64,000 nucleotides of DNA from Bacillus thermozeamaize (GTDB taxonomy: Bacteria > Bacillota > Bacilli > ZCTH02-B2), in the NCBI GenBank assembly GCA_002159075.1, contig LZRT01000067.1:1-64000 (forward strand), read 5' to 3'. Both the position numbers and the translations under genes were made by a program. Each line of letters opens with the position of its first letter. Position 1 is the first letter of the stretch. Shown piece after piece: positions 8,904 through 17,512 of this stretch. The notes below the pieces were generated by a model. That model was not told where the DNA came from. It was given only the letters and a program-made list of their open reading frames with translations, and did no database searches.

Positions 8904-9517
8904 CAGACATCCCCCTTCTCGGCATCGATTGGAATATTTCCCCGGACTTTCTGCTCCCGCGCCAGCTCTTGTCTCAGCTTCTGAAGCGCACGATGGATAC
9001 GTGATTTCACCGTACCCTGCCGCATCTTCAGGATCATGGCAATCTCGGAAATCGTACAGTCACTGCCATAACGCAACGCGATGATGTGCTGATCAAGAGG
9101 AGACAGGTGTGCCAACAGCCGGTTCAGTTGGCGGATGTCTTCATCCGCCAAGAACTGTTCCTCCGGGGAAGGCGCGGCTGAGTCGGAAAACATGGTGGTA
9201 GACGGATGGATGAACGCCGGATCCTGTGGTCGTTCCTGATGGATCCGGCGGCGGCTCCAGTCGATGTAACCGTTGTACAGAATCCGGTATAACCATCTGC
9301 GAAAGTGCATCGGTTTCTTCAGGGCAGCACGGAATTGCCAGGCTTTGAACCAAGCCTCCTGTGCCAAATCCTCCGCGATGCCCAGATCTCTCGTCCAGAA
9401 ATAGGCGGTCCGGATGAGGCCCGGGCTCAGCTCCTCCACCAACCTCTGAAAGGCCTGCCGGTCCCCCTGTTGAAACGCAAGAATATCTTCATCACGCACG
9501 AACTTGGACGGCTCCAA
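8903..9517 (-). CDS. ECF-type RNA polymerase sigma factor
   Basis: A 204-residue protein with sigma region 2 (residues about 20-95, including DLAQEAWFKAWQF and RRWLYRILYNGYID) and region 4 (about 130-185, HTH around ISEIAMILKMRQGTVKSRIHRAL). No region 1 or 3 is present, as expected for ECF factors. The start is a TTG at 9517 with AAGGGGG eight bases upstream; no ATG fits. It is cotranscribed with the anti-sigma gene that follows. The promoter-like sequence just upstream suggests autoregulation. Confidence 0.93.
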   Translation of the reverse strand: MEPSKFVRDEDILAFQQGDRQAFQRLVEELSPGLIRTAYFWTRDLGIAEDLAQEAWFKAWQFRAALKKPMHFRRWLYRILYNGYIDWSRRRIHQERPQDPAFIHPSTTMFSDSAAPSPEEQFLADEDIRQLNRLLAHLSPLDQHIIALRYGSDCTISEIAMILKMRQGTVKSRIHRALQKLRQELAREQKVRGNIPIDAEKGDV

Positions 9518-9551
9518 TCAGCTGACCCCCTTCATCCTCCCTCGCCGATCA

Positions 9552-9579
9552 GGACGCATTGGCTGCTTCAATCGTTGCA
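9552..9579 (-). promoter_or_regulatory. Candidate autoregulated ECF promoter
   Basis: The minus strand reads TGCAAC, 17 bases, then CGTCC, resembling ECF promoters with an AAC motif at -35 and CGTC at -10. It ends 35 bases before the sigma start codon. The specificity of this sigma factor is unknown, so this is a pattern match only. Confidence 0.45.
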
Positions 9580-9711
9580 TGAAAAAAGGGGCTGACCCAT
9601 TGTTGTTGGGTCTCCCCGCTCACAGCATGCTGTTTGCATGGTCACGAGCATCGATGTCTGCGGTACGGTCATGCTTTCATACGCTGAACGCGAATGCTTT
9701 CGCTTCCGCTT

Positions 9712-9933
9712 TCAAGACCCTTTTCTCCTCACATCATGTGCAAACCAATGGACAAGACCACACTGCATGCATGTCAGGATGGTGGCTCCCCGGTTGAGCC
9801 AATCCAAATCAAAAAAGGAAAACCCTCTGGTGTTTAACAAAGCACGCCCCTCTTCAAAACGATCATGTTCGCAATGCAGGCAAGTGATGATCTTTCTTGC
9901 ACCGGATTCATACCGGTGCCCCTTAGCAGACAC
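9712..9933 (-). CDS. Small zinc-ribbon nucleic-acid-binding-like protein
   Basis: A 73-residue protein with two CxxC knuckles, TCLHC near residue 18 and TCMQC near residue 55. Between them are the segments ALLNTRG and FFDLDWLNRGAT, and the end reads VHWF. This pattern recurs in a small Firmicutes zinc-ribbon family of unknown role that I recognise but cannot name exactly. The start is a GTG at 9933, seven bases after GGAGGGG. An upstream ATG at 9948 overlaps that ribosome binding site. It stands alone on the minus strand. Confidence 0.75.
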   Translation of the reverse strand: MSAKGHRYESGARKIITCLHCEHDRFEEGRALLNTRGFSFFDLDWLNRGATILTCMQCGLVHWFAHDVRRKGS

Positions 9934-10190
9934 TGTTAACCCCTCCATTTTTTCAGAATCACTTCCTTGGAATCCTTCTATGATTCACAAGGCCTTTCCC
10001 ACAGATATTTGCATTATTTTCACAATATCACAAAACATCCATGCCATTCCACTTAAATGACCGCATGAACAAGCGGCAACCCCTTGTGTTGGCTGACATG
10101 TCAAGCACAGCGCGATATGTTATCATTAGAATACTGTCCCATCACACAGAAGATGACGCCGTGGTTTACGGCGGCAAGGGGGGTACGACC

Positions 10191-10940
10191 GTGGCCAAAA
10201 AAAGCCCGCCTCAACGAATGCCGCATGCAAAAAAGGCAAAAAACGCAACCAAAAGCGCCAACAAAAGCGCCAACAATGTCCGGCCGCTTATCTGGATTTC
10301 GCTCGCCGTCATCGGGCTTCTTGTTCTTGTGGTGGTCATCAATCAAGTCCTGCAAGGACAAGCCGCCCAACCGGTAGAGTACAGCGAACCGCCATCGCTG
10401 GACGGACAGCCGGTTTTGGGGAACAGCGACGCGCCGGTAACGGTGGTCGAATTCGGCGATTACAAATGTCCTTCCTGCAAAGTGTGGACAGAGCGCATTT
10501 TTCCCCGCCTGAAGGAGGATTATATCGACAAGGGGAAGGTCCGGTTTGCCTTCATCAACGTGCTGTTTCACGGGGAAGAATCCAAGCTGGCTTCCTTGGC
10601 TGCCGAATCGGTTTTCGCCAAGCATGCCGATGCGTTCTGGACTTACCACCACGCCCTGTTTGAAGCGCAAGCCTCCTCCCACGACAGCCGCTGGGTAACC
10701 AAAGAAAGGCTGGTCGAACTGGCGGAGCGGCACGTCCCGGACATGAACCTGGAAAGGTTTAAGGAAGAACTGGACAGAGAGACAGCGCTGCCAGCCGTCG
10801 AAACCGACATGGCCCTTGTGGACAAATTCCAGGTGGAACTGACGCCGTCGGTGATGATCAACAACGTCATGCTGCCTGATCCGTTCGACTACGAAGCCAT
10901 TCAGGCGATGATCGAGCAGCAGCTGGAGGCGGCGAAATAA
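10191..10940 (+). CDS. bdbD: Membrane-anchored DsbA-like thiol-disulfide oxidoreductase
   Basis: A 249-residue protein with a Lys-rich cytoplasmic N terminus (about 30 residues), a membrane helix at about 33-53, and an extracellular thioredoxin/DsbA domain. The active site C93-P-S-C96 lies in the context EFGDYKCPSC. The start is GTG 10191, behind AAGGGGGG; the frame upstream of it has no ribosome binding site. It oxidises exported proteins and would be reoxidised by the BdbC protein encoded next, with which it overlaps by one base. In Bacilli this pair supports competence and exported disulfide proteins. Confidence 0.92.
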   Translation: MAKKSPPQRMPHAKKAKNATKSANKSANNVRPLIWISLAVIGLLVLVVVINQVLQGQAAQPVEYSEPPSLDGQPVLGNSDAPVTVVEFGDYKCPSCKVWTERIFPRLKEDYIDKGKVRFAFINVLFHGEESKLASLAAESVFAKHADAFWTYHHALFEAQASSHDSRWVTKERLVELAERHVPDMNLERFKEELDRETALPAVETDMALVDKFQVELTPSVMINNVMLPDPFDYEAIQAMIEQQLEAAK

Positions 10941-11356
10941 TGGCCTTCGGTTTGCGCGCTTATCTGCTATACGGGGCGTGGCTGGTCTCTGTTGTGGCGA
11001 CCTTAGGCAGCCTCTACTTCAGTGAAGTGCTGGGATTTGTCCCGTGTGAGCTGTGCTGGTACCAACGCATTTTGATGTATCCGCTGAGCGTGATTCTCGG
11101 CATCGCCGCTTACCATCACGATACCGGCATCAAAAAGTATGCGCTTCCGCTGTCCATCACCGGGGGATCGATCTCGCTCTACCACTACCTGCTGCAAAAA
11201 GTGGATGCGCTGGCCTCTTTCCAGCCGTGCAAGGGAGGCGTCCCGTGCAATGTGGATTACATCAACTGGCTCGGGTTTATCACGATCCCGTTTTTGGCCT
11301 TGACCGCTTTTACGCTGATCACCATTTTTCTGCTGTTTGTAAAACCTGACGAATAG
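10940..11356 (+). CDS. bdbC: Disulfide bond formation protein, DsbB/BdbC family
   Basis: A 138-residue, four-helix membrane protein with two extracytoplasmic Cys pairs: CELC near residue 34 followed by WYQR, and CKGGVPC near residue 90. This is the layout of DsbB-type quinone-linked oxidases, and the length matches BdbC. Its ATG overlaps the bdbD stop (TAATG), so the two are translationally coupled. It passes electrons from BdbD to the quinone pool. Confidence 0.93.
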   Translation: MAFGLRAYLLYGAWLVSVVATLGSLYFSEVLGFVPCELCWYQRILMYPLSVILGIAAYHHDTGIKKYALPLSITGGSISLYHYLLQKVDALASFQPCKGGVPCNVDYINWLGFITIPFLALTAFTLITIFLLFVKPDE

Positions 11357-11375
11357 CACGCTAGGAGGAATCCAG

Positions 11376-11777
11376 ATGAAAAGCATCCATCCTTATTTGT
11401 TCGTCGAACCTTGCCTCGAAGCCATGCAATATTATCAAAGCATCTTTGGCGGGGAAATCAAAAACGTGCAGATGGCAGACGAGGTCGAAATGTTTAAAGG
11501 CCACGAAGGAAAATGTCTGCATGCGGAACTTCATATCGGAGAACATGTCATCCATTTTTCCGACATCTTCGGACCGATGACGAAAGGAGACAACGTCAAA
11601 ATCACGATCGAATTTGACACCGAAGACGAAATTCGAAAAGTGTATGATTCATTGAAAAAAGACGGACAGGCCATATTGGAATTGCAGAAAACCTTTTGGG
11701 GCGCGCTGCATGCCAACGTCACAGATAAATACGGCATCGGCTGGATTCTCAATTGCCAGCTCCCGTCATCTTCGTGA
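11376..11777 (+). CDS. VOC-superfamily protein, PhnB/glyoxalase-like
   Basis: A 133-residue protein with the PhnB-like VOC fold: opening HPYLFVEPCLEAMQYYQSIFGGE, ELHIGEHVIHFSD in the middle, and the closing DKYGIGWILNC typical of the family. Members of this group often lack full metal ligands and have no assigned reaction. A GGAGG site precedes the ATG. It follows bdbC after 19 bases and could be cotranscribed, but no functional link is evident. Confidence 0.85.
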   Translation: MKSIHPYLFVEPCLEAMQYYQSIFGGEIKNVQMADEVEMFKGHEGKCLHAELHIGEHVIHFSDIFGPMTKGDNVKITIEFDTEDEIRKVYDSLKKDGQAILELQKTFWGALHANVTDKYGIGWILNCQLPSSS

Positions 11778-11782
11778 AACCG

Positions 11783-11820
11783 CAAAAAAAAAATGAGGGA
11801 GACACGCGTCCCCCTCATTA
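11783..11820 (-). terminator. Intrinsic terminator overlapping the stop of the small zinc gene
   Basis: On the minus strand AATGAGGG...CCCTCATT is followed by nine T residues. The stop codon of the gene at 11818-11967 lies in the upstream arm. Convergent transcription from the VOC gene ends nearby. Confidence 0.8.
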
Positions 11821-11967
11821 CCCCTTCAGTGAAGCCAGCCATTCCTTGTAACATGCATCGCAGAGGACTTCCATTCGTTCTTCCACGCCGTTCTTGTCAT
11901 ACACGGTGATACCATGCGCCTCCGCGGAGTCTGTTTCCGCCTGGCAATAATGACACGTATACGACAA
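11818..11967 (-). CDS. Small CxxC-CxxC protein of unknown function
   Basis: A 49-residue protein with two Cys pairs: CHYC at residues 5-8 and CDAC at 36-39, followed by YKEWLASLKG. The arrangement suggests one zinc site. The start is a TTG at 11967 with GAGGTG nine bases upstream; no ATG is available. A terminator follows directly, which supports a real gene. I cannot name the family. It lies just downstream of the acetoacetate-CoA ligase (gap about 60 bases) on the same strand. Confidence 0.6.
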   Translation of the reverse strand: MSYTCHYCQAETDSAEAHGITVYDKNGVEERMEVLCDACYKEWLASLKG

Positions 11968-12029
11968 CGGAAATCCCACCTCTGGTCTGGATTAAGGGGC
12001 AGGTTTATTTTTGCCGTCAGACAACCCAT

Positions 12030-14072
12030 TTATGTTTTGTGTTTTGTCTCCTCATCCAGCTCCTTCGCCAAACGGATAAAAAACGCCAGGGCCTCCTTGT
12101 TGGCCACCGAATCGATGTTCACCGCCTTTTCCAGCGAATGCCCCAGGAGAATCCGCCGGACAGGCACCTCCAGCTTCTTTCCGTTCAGCGTCCTGGGAAT
12201 TTCCTGCACCTGATAGATCCGGTCGGGCGCATGCCGCGGAGACACCTTCTCCTTGATGACGGCGCGAATCTTCTCCTGCAGCTCTGGCGTCAACGAACAG
12301 CCTTCCTTCAACACCACAAACAACAGCAGCATGGACGGGCGGCCGAGCATTTCAAGGTCGACGATCAGACTGTCCACCACTTCGTCAACCGCTTCCACCA
12401 CTTCATAGATTTCTGCCGTTCCCATGCGCACGCCCTGCCGGTTGATCGTGGCATCGGAGCGCCCGTAAATGATGGAGCGGCCGTCCGGGAAAAACTTGAT
12501 CCAGTCACCATGCCGCCAGACATTGGGATACCGGTCAAAATAACTGTCCAGGTACCGCGCGTTCCCCGGATCGTTCCAAAAATAAAGGGGCATCGAGGGC
12601 ATCGGCTGGGTAATCACCAGTTCCCCCATTTCGTTCACGACAGGATTCCCGTCATCATCATACGCCTCCGCCTTGACGCCGAGGTTGATGGCTTGGATGT
12701 GTCCCGCATGGACAGGCAGAATCGGGTTCCCCCCGACAAAAGAGGCGCATACATCCGTTCCGCCGCTGCCGGAAGCCAGGTGCAAATCCTCTTTCACATT
12801 TTGGTATACCCACAGAAACCCTTCCGACGGCAGGGCCGACCCGGTCGAACCGAAACCACGCATCGAGGCAAAACGATATTTCCGGTTCGGCCTGAAACCG
12901 GTCTTCATCATCAGGCCGATATAGGCGGCGCTGGTGCCAAAATAGGTCACATCGACCTTCTCCGCCAGTTCCCACAGCACTTCCTCGTTGGGATAAAGCG
13001 GATGTCCGTCATAGAGGACAATCGCGGCCCCGACCAACAGGCTGCTGACCAGCATGTTCCACATCATCCAGCCTGTCGATGTGAAGCGAAAGACCCGATC
13101 ACCCGGTTTGATGTCGGCGTGCAGCAGCAAGGCCTTGCAGTGTTCCAATAAAATGCCCCCGTGCCCGTGGACAATCGCCTTTGGGATGCCGGTCGTTCCG
13201 GAGGTGTAGAGAATCCACAAGGGATGGTCAAACGGCACCTGCTCAAAGGTGAGCGGAGCCTCTGTCGCAGGCATCTCTTCCCAGCGAATGGTGTTGACGA
13301 AATCCTCTGCAGCGATATCCGGGTTCAGATATGGAACCAGGACCGTCTGCTTCAGCGTCGGCAAAGCACGCTGAACTTCCCGCAGCACCTCCGCACGATC
13401 GTGACGTTTGCCATTGTACTGGTAACCGTCAATGGCAAAAAGGACCTTCGGCTCAATCTGCTGAAACCGGTCCAGGACGCTCCGTGCGCCAAAATCAGGA
13501 GAACAGCAGGACCAAATGGCCCCGATGCTGGCACAGGCGAGAAAAGCGATGGCGGTTTCCGGAATGTTGGGCATGTAGGCCGCCACCCGGTCACCGGGCT
13601 GCACCCCTTGCGACTTCAGCCAGCGGGCCACCCGGGCCGTCTGTCTGGCCAGTTCACGCCAGGAGAGCGTTTTCAGAGAATGCCGTTCGGAACGAAAGTA
13701 AATCGCCGGCTCCTCCTCCGGCCGATCGCGGAAAACGTGTTCCGCATAGTTGAGCCGGGAGCCGGGAAACCATCTGGCCCCCGGCATGCGGCGCTCGGAC
13801 AGCACCCGCGTGTACGGCGCCGACGACCGGATTCCGGCAAACTGCCAGACGCACTCCCAGAAATCTTCCAGATGATCGACCGACCAGCGCCACAACGCAT
13901 GATAATCGGGAAACGAAAGCCCTTTGTGCTTCTCCACCCACTTCATAAAAGCGACGAGATTGGTTTTCCCAATCCACTCCTCCGACGGCTTCCAGAGCAG
14001 CGCACCCTCACGGGGGATGCCGGAGTCGGCGTCACCGGCGGAAGGATGCCTCCCTGCATCATGTACGGCCAA
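12030..14072 (-). CDS. Acetoacetate-CoA ligase
   Basis: A 680-residue adenylate-forming enzyme, longer than typical acyl-CoA ligases and of acetoacetyl-CoA synthetase length. The N-terminal ACS-type domain (WSVDHLEDFWECVWQF) precedes the P-loop YTSGTTGIPKAIVHG near residue 295. Also seen are FTSTGWMMWNM, LASGSGGTDVCASFVGG and the hinge HGDWIKFFPDGR. It converts acetoacetate, ATP and CoA to acetoacetyl-CoA. The start is TTG 14072 with AGGGGG about seven bases upstream. It appears monocistronic. Acetoacetyl-CoA would feed thiolase, possibly alongside the acyl-CoA pathways elsewhere in the window, but no regulatory link is visible. Confidence 0.92.
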   Translation of the reverse strand: MAVHDAGRHPSAGDADSGIPREGALLWKPSEEWIGKTNLVAFMKWVEKHKGLSFPDYHALWRWSVDHLEDFWECVWQFAGIRSSAPYTRVLSERRMPGARWFPGSRLNYAEHVFRDRPEEEPAIYFRSERHSLKTLSWRELARQTARVARWLKSQGVQPGDRVAAYMPNIPETAIAFLACASIGAIWSCCSPDFGARSVLDRFQQIEPKVLFAIDGYQYNGKRHDRAEVLREVQRALPTLKQTVLVPYLNPDIAAEDFVNTIRWEEMPATEAPLTFEQVPFDHPLWILYTSGTTGIPKAIVHGHGGILLEHCKALLLHADIKPGDRVFRFTSTGWMMWNMLVSSLLVGAAIVLYDGHPLYPNEEVLWELAEKVDVTYFGTSAAYIGLMMKTGFRPNRKYRFASMRGFGSTGSALPSEGFLWVYQNVKEDLHLASGSGGTDVCASFVGGNPILPVHAGHIQAINLGVKAEAYDDDGNPVVNEMGELVITQPMPSMPLYFWNDPGNARYLDSYFDRYPNVWRHGDWIKFFPDGRSIIYGRSDATINRQGVRMGTAEIYEVVEAVDEVVDSLIVDLEMLGRPSMLLLFVVLKEGCSLTPELQEKIRAVIKEKVSPRHAPDRIYQVQEIPRTLNGKKLEVPVRRILLGHSLEKAVNIDSVANKEALAFFIRLAKELDEETKHKT

Positions 14073-14447
14073 GAAGATTCCCCCTTTCGCAACAGTTCAT
14101 TCTAAAGATAAAATGCCATCCCAGGAAATGAAATATTCGAAAAACATTCCCACTAATGATCCCTTTCCCTGCATCTGATCCCTGTCCCGGCATCTCCCTC
14201 TCTCATCTTATAACTTTGCCGTTCTTTTTTAAATATCTTTCTTCTCAAGGCCAAAGGCAGCTACAAGATGCGCAAACAGCCAACGGCTGGTTTGACCCCC
14301 TGCAAACACGGCCGCACAAAGGAAGCCGGTCAGGGCGCTGTCCCCGCCGGCTCCATCAAAAACGCTTGCATGCGGCTGATTCATTCGTTGTTCATTCGTC
14401 ATGCCACGCCGTCAAGTTGGCATCAAGTTACGCTGTCATTCCAACCG
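14073..14447. other. 375-base gap between acetoacetate-CoA ligase and sat/cysC
   Basis: I see no gene and no clear terminator for the sulfur operon that ends at 14448. A TAGAAT sequence on the minus strand near 14100 could be a -10 element for the ligase gene, but no good -35 accompanies it. Confidence 0.4.
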
Positions 14448-16349
14448 TCATTCTGCCGCAAGCCAGCCCCGCTCCCGCAGATGCCGGATGATTGCCTCCA
14501 CCGACTCCGCAAGCGATTGCCGGTGCGTCTCGATCACCACTTCCGGGGCGAGCGGCTCTTCGTAGGGGGAAGAGATGCCGGTAAACTCCGCGATCTCCCC
14601 CTTCCTCGCTTTCGCATACAGCCCCTTCGGATCGCGGCGTTCGCATTCTTCCAACGGACACTTTACGTACACCTCGATAAACTCGTCCCTTCCCACCAAG
14701 CCCCGCGCCAGTTCCCGGTCTTCCCGAAACGGGGAAATGAAAGCGGTCATGACGATCAGCCCGGCGTCGACAAACAGTCTCGCCACCTCGCCAATCCGCC
14801 GGATATTCTCCGTCCGGTCGGCGGGGGAAAAACCGAGATCACGGTTCAGGCCGTGCCGGATGTTGTCGCCATCCAGGACATAACCGCGCACGCCCATCGC
14901 GTGCAGTCTCTCCTGCAATGCATTGGCCAGCGTCGACTTGCCGGATCCGGAAAGTCCGGTCAGCCAGATCACGCCGCTTTTGTGTCCGTTGAGGCGCTGA
15001 CGCGCCTCCTTGGTGACAGAAGAGGCGTGCCAGACGAGATTGGCTGCGGCGGGAGCCGCATCGGACGAAACAGCACTGGCTGCCACCTGAGCGCTCGCCG
15101 TCTTACCCGATGCCGTCTCTTTTGCCGCAGGCTCACCGCTCTCCTGCTCATGAACCGCATGCGCGACAACAGCTGCCTCAGCGGCTGCCGCTCCCCCTTC
15201 TTTCGTCCCCTGGCGCATCCCGCGAATCAGCACCTCTACCACCTCGGGGCGGCTGAATTCGGGAGGCGGCGCGATGCCCTGGCTGAGCATCTGGCGCACT
15301 TTCGTCCCGGAGAGGATCAGGTGATCTTCTTCAGCGTGGGGACAAGTTTTGGTGGAAGCCATGTTGCCGCATCGCTTGCAGTAAAAACTGTGTTCGAAGA
15401 AAAGCGGCGTGATGCCGAGTTCCTCCGGCGCAAACTCGCCAAATATGAGCTGCGCGTCATACGTGCCGTAATAATTGCCGACGCCGGCGTGATCACGGCC
15501 GACGATGAAATGGGTGCATCCATAGTTTTTCCGCACCAGCGCATGAAAAATGGCCTCCCGTGGGCCGGCATAGCGCATCGCCGCCGGAAAGACGGCGAGA
15601 AAGACGCGCTCCCGCGGATAATATTGTTTCAACAGCACCTGGTAACTCTCCATGCGGATGGCGGCTGGAATATCGTCCGCTTTCGTCTCTCCCACCAGCG
15701 GATGCAACAACAGGCCGTCAACGATCTCCAACGCCGTCTTCTGGATGTATTCATGCGCCCGGTGAACCGGATTGCGGGTCTGAAAGCCCACCACCGTCTT
15801 CCATCCCCGCTCGGCAAACGCCTTTCTCGTCTCGGCGGGATCAAGGTAAAAGGCGGAGAAACGTCCCTTTACGGGGCGTCGAACCATCGTCACCGGTCCG
15901 CCGAGGTATACGTCCGGCCGTTCAAACAGCTTCCGCACCCCGGGGTGGGCAAGGTCTGTCGTGCGGTACACTTTCTCCGCCTCCAGTTCCTTGTGCGGGC
16001 GGTACTTCTCCCGCACCTCCAGTACGCCATACACCACCCCGTTCTGCACCAGCCGGACTTTCTCACCGATGGCTATCCTCTCGGCCGCCTCCTCGGTCAC
16101 GGGCAGCGTGATCGGCAGGCTCCAAACCAGGCCATTGGACAGGCGCATCCGCTCGACCACGCTGTAATAGTCGGCTTCCCCCATGAAGCCGGTCAGCGGG
16201 CTGAAGGCGCCGTTGGCGATCAATTCCAGATCGGACAGCGCCATGTTGTCCAGTTCGATCTCATGTTCCAGTTCGCGCAAAACGGACGTATCCAGATGGA
16301 AGGCCAACGCATTCACCAGCGTGCCGCCGTGCGGCGGGATCTGACTCAT
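14448..16349 (-). CDS. sat/cysC: Bifunctional sulfate adenylyltransferase / adenylylsulfate kinase
   Basis: A 633-residue fusion. Residues about 1-380 are ATP sulfurylase, with [12 protein letters not shown] and [15 protein letters not shown]-binding motifs and a zinc-type CKRCGN...CPH segment near 330. After an Ala-rich linker of about 60 residues comes APS kinase with P-loop GLSGSGKST near 465 and [10 protein letters not shown]. It makes APS from sulfate and ATP and can phosphorylate it to PAPS. The ATG at 16349 follows AAGGAG by seven bases; an in-frame ATG six codons upstream overlaps that site. It is the last gene of the sulfate operon. The reductase CysH upstream has iron-sulfur ligands, so APS itself may be reduced and the kinase may serve other needs. 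Confidence 0.95.
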   Translation of the reverse strand: MSQIPPHGGTLVNALAFHLDTSVLRELEHEIELDNMALSDLELIANGAFSPLTGFMGEADYYSVVERMRLSNGLVWSLPITLPVTEEAAERIAIGEKVRLVQNGVVYGVLEVREKYRPHKELEAEKVYRTTDLAHPGVRKLFERPDVYLGGPVTMVRRPVKGRFSAFYLDPAETRKAFAERGWKTVVGFQTRNPVHRAHEYIQKTALEIVDGLLLHPLVGETKADDIPAAIRMESYQVLLKQYYPRERVFLAVFPAAMRYAGPREAIFHALVRKNYGCTHFIVGRDHAGVGNYYGTYDAQLIFGEFAPEELGITPLFFEHSFYCKRCGNMASTKTCPHAEEDHLILSGTKVRQMLSQGIAPPPEFSRPEVVEVLIRGMRQGTKEGGAAAAEAAVVAHAVHEQESGEPAAKETASGKTASAQVAASAVSSDAAPAAANLVWHASSVTKEARQRLNGHKSGVIWLTGLSGSGKSTLANALQERLHAMGVRGYVLDGDNIRHGLNRDLGFSPADRTENIRRIGEVARLFVDAGLIVMTAFISPFREDRELARGLVGRDEFIEVYVKCPLEECERRDPKGLYAKARKGEIAEFTGISSPYEEPLAPEVVIETHRQSLAESVEAIIRHLRERGWLAAE

Positions 16350-16403
16350 ACTATCGCTCCTTTGCATCCATTACAGTACACCTGTCAATCCTCCAAGGAC
16401 GGG

Positions 16404-16442
16404 AACATCATCCTTGAACATCATCCTTGAACATCATCCTGA
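16404..16442. repeat. Three tandem 13-bp repeats between cysH and sat/cysC
   Basis: AACATCATCCTTG occurs twice in direct succession at 16404-16416 and 16417-16429, and a third copy at 16430-16442 differs in its last two bases. It lies in the 140-base gap between two genes of one operon. Function unknown; it may be simple slippage. Confidence 0.85.
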
Positions 16443-16489
16443 ATCAATCGACATCCCGAATCAGCTTCACCGCGGACAGACCCGGCGAC

Positions 16490-17206
16490 TCATGCATGCA
16501 GGCCGCATTCTGTCTTGCCCAATCCCGCCCACCGTCCCGCGCGGGAATCTTGGCCCTCGCCTACAGGCAGGGTGCAATGCATGCAGCCGATGCTGGGATA
16601 GCCGCGATCGTGCAGTTCATTGTAGGGCAGGCGATGTTCCATGATGTAGTTCCAGACATCCTTCCATGTCCAATGAATCAGCGGACAAATCTTGATCGAC
16701 TGAAACTTGTGGTCAAGGTTCACAAACTGCGTGTTGGCCCGCGTCGGCGACTGCTCGCGGCGCAGTCCGGACAGCCATGCCCTGGTGCCGGTGAGCGCCC
16801 GCGCCAGCGGTTGCACCTTGCGCAGTTGACAGCAAGTGTCCGGATCGCGCACCCACAGATTCTCCCCGTACTGAGCCGCCTGTTCTTCCAGCGTCAATGC
16901 GGGTTGAACCATCTCGATCCGCAACGCCGGATACACTTCCCTCACCCGCTCAATCAGCCGGTAGGTTTCGGGAAAGTGAACGTTGGTATCGAGGAAAAGC
17001 ACCCTCGCATCTGCCTTCACCTGACTGATCAGATCGATGAGCACCATCCCTTCGGCGCCAAAACTGCAAGCGTACACCAACTCATCGCCGAAACAGCCGT
17101 ACGCCCACGTTAAAATGCCTGAAGCATCATGATCCGCCAATTGCCCGTTGAGCTCGGCAACCATCTGATCGTTTAAAAGCCCGTAAGACAACGCCATGTC
17201 CGACAA
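16490..17206 (-). CDS. cysH: APS/PAPS reductase with [4Fe-4S] ligands
   Basis: A 238-residue PP-loop reductase. It shows [12 protein letters not shown] near residue 48, the iron-sulfur ligand pairs C125-C126 (TCCQLRK) and C208/C211 (CMHC), and the catalytic Cys 234 in ECGLH at the C terminus. The four-Cys set is the APS-reductase type, although Bacillus CysH can use both APS and PAPS. It forms sulfite with thioredoxin as donor. The start is TTG 17206, six bases after GGAGGG; the internal ATG at 17197 is spaced too far. It sits between the DUF3906 gene and sat/cysC. Confidence 0.92.
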   Translation of the reverse strand: MSDMALSYGLLNDQMVAELNGQLADHDASGILTWAYGCFGDELVYACSFGAEGMVLIDLISQVKADARVLFLDTNVHFPETYRLIERVREVYPALRIEMVQPALTLEEQAAQYGENLWVRDPDTCCQLRKVQPLARALTGTRAWLSGLRREQSPTRANTQFVNLDHKFQSIKICPLIHWTWKDVWNYIMEHRLPYNELHDRGYPSIGCMHCTLPVGEGQDSRAGRWAGLGKTECGLHA

Positions 17207-17247
17207 TTTGCTCCCTCCTTGGGATAAGGTCTCACGATGCCTGCGCT

Positions 17248-17493
17248 TCAAAATCCCTCTTTCGCCGTCTCGATCACATACCCGGCACCACGCCGGAAAG
17301 GTTTCTTTTCCACGAGACTCAGGCTATCGATGCGCGGGGGCGCCACGGTGTGCCGCAGCAGATGGTTTTCGGCATGATGGAACGCCTGTTGATCAGAGTA
17401 AGCCGCGACGATGACGGTCAAAAGCCTCCCGTCCTGCAATTCCGCTTCCACCCGGTAGAGAAAGGTTTCCTTTGTATCGGACGCATCTGACAT
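17248..17493 (-). CDS. DUF3906 family small protein
   Basis: An 81-residue protein: [33 protein letters not shown] and a terminal GAGYVIET, the pattern of the DUF3906 family of Bacilli. No catalytic or metal motif is evident. It lies between sulfite reductase (gap 19 bases) and cysH (gap 41 bases), so a role connected with sulfate reduction is inferred from position only. Confidence 0.7.
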   Translation of the reverse strand: MSDASDTKETFLYRVEAELQDGRLLTVIVAAYSDQQAFHHAENHLLRHTVAPPRIDSLSLVEKKPFRRGAGYVIETAKEGF

Positions 17494-17512
17494 CCATGAT
17501 CCCTCCCCGCCT

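Noticed and set aside
14100-14140. Possible sigma-54 promoter before the acetoacetate-CoA ligase
   Set aside because: A TGGCAT is present on the minus strand, but the -12 position reads CTTTA without the required GC.
14268-16430. 720-codon open frame on the plus strand
   Set aside because: It lies wholly antisense to sat/cysC, has no family resemblance and is explained by the codon bias of the real gene.
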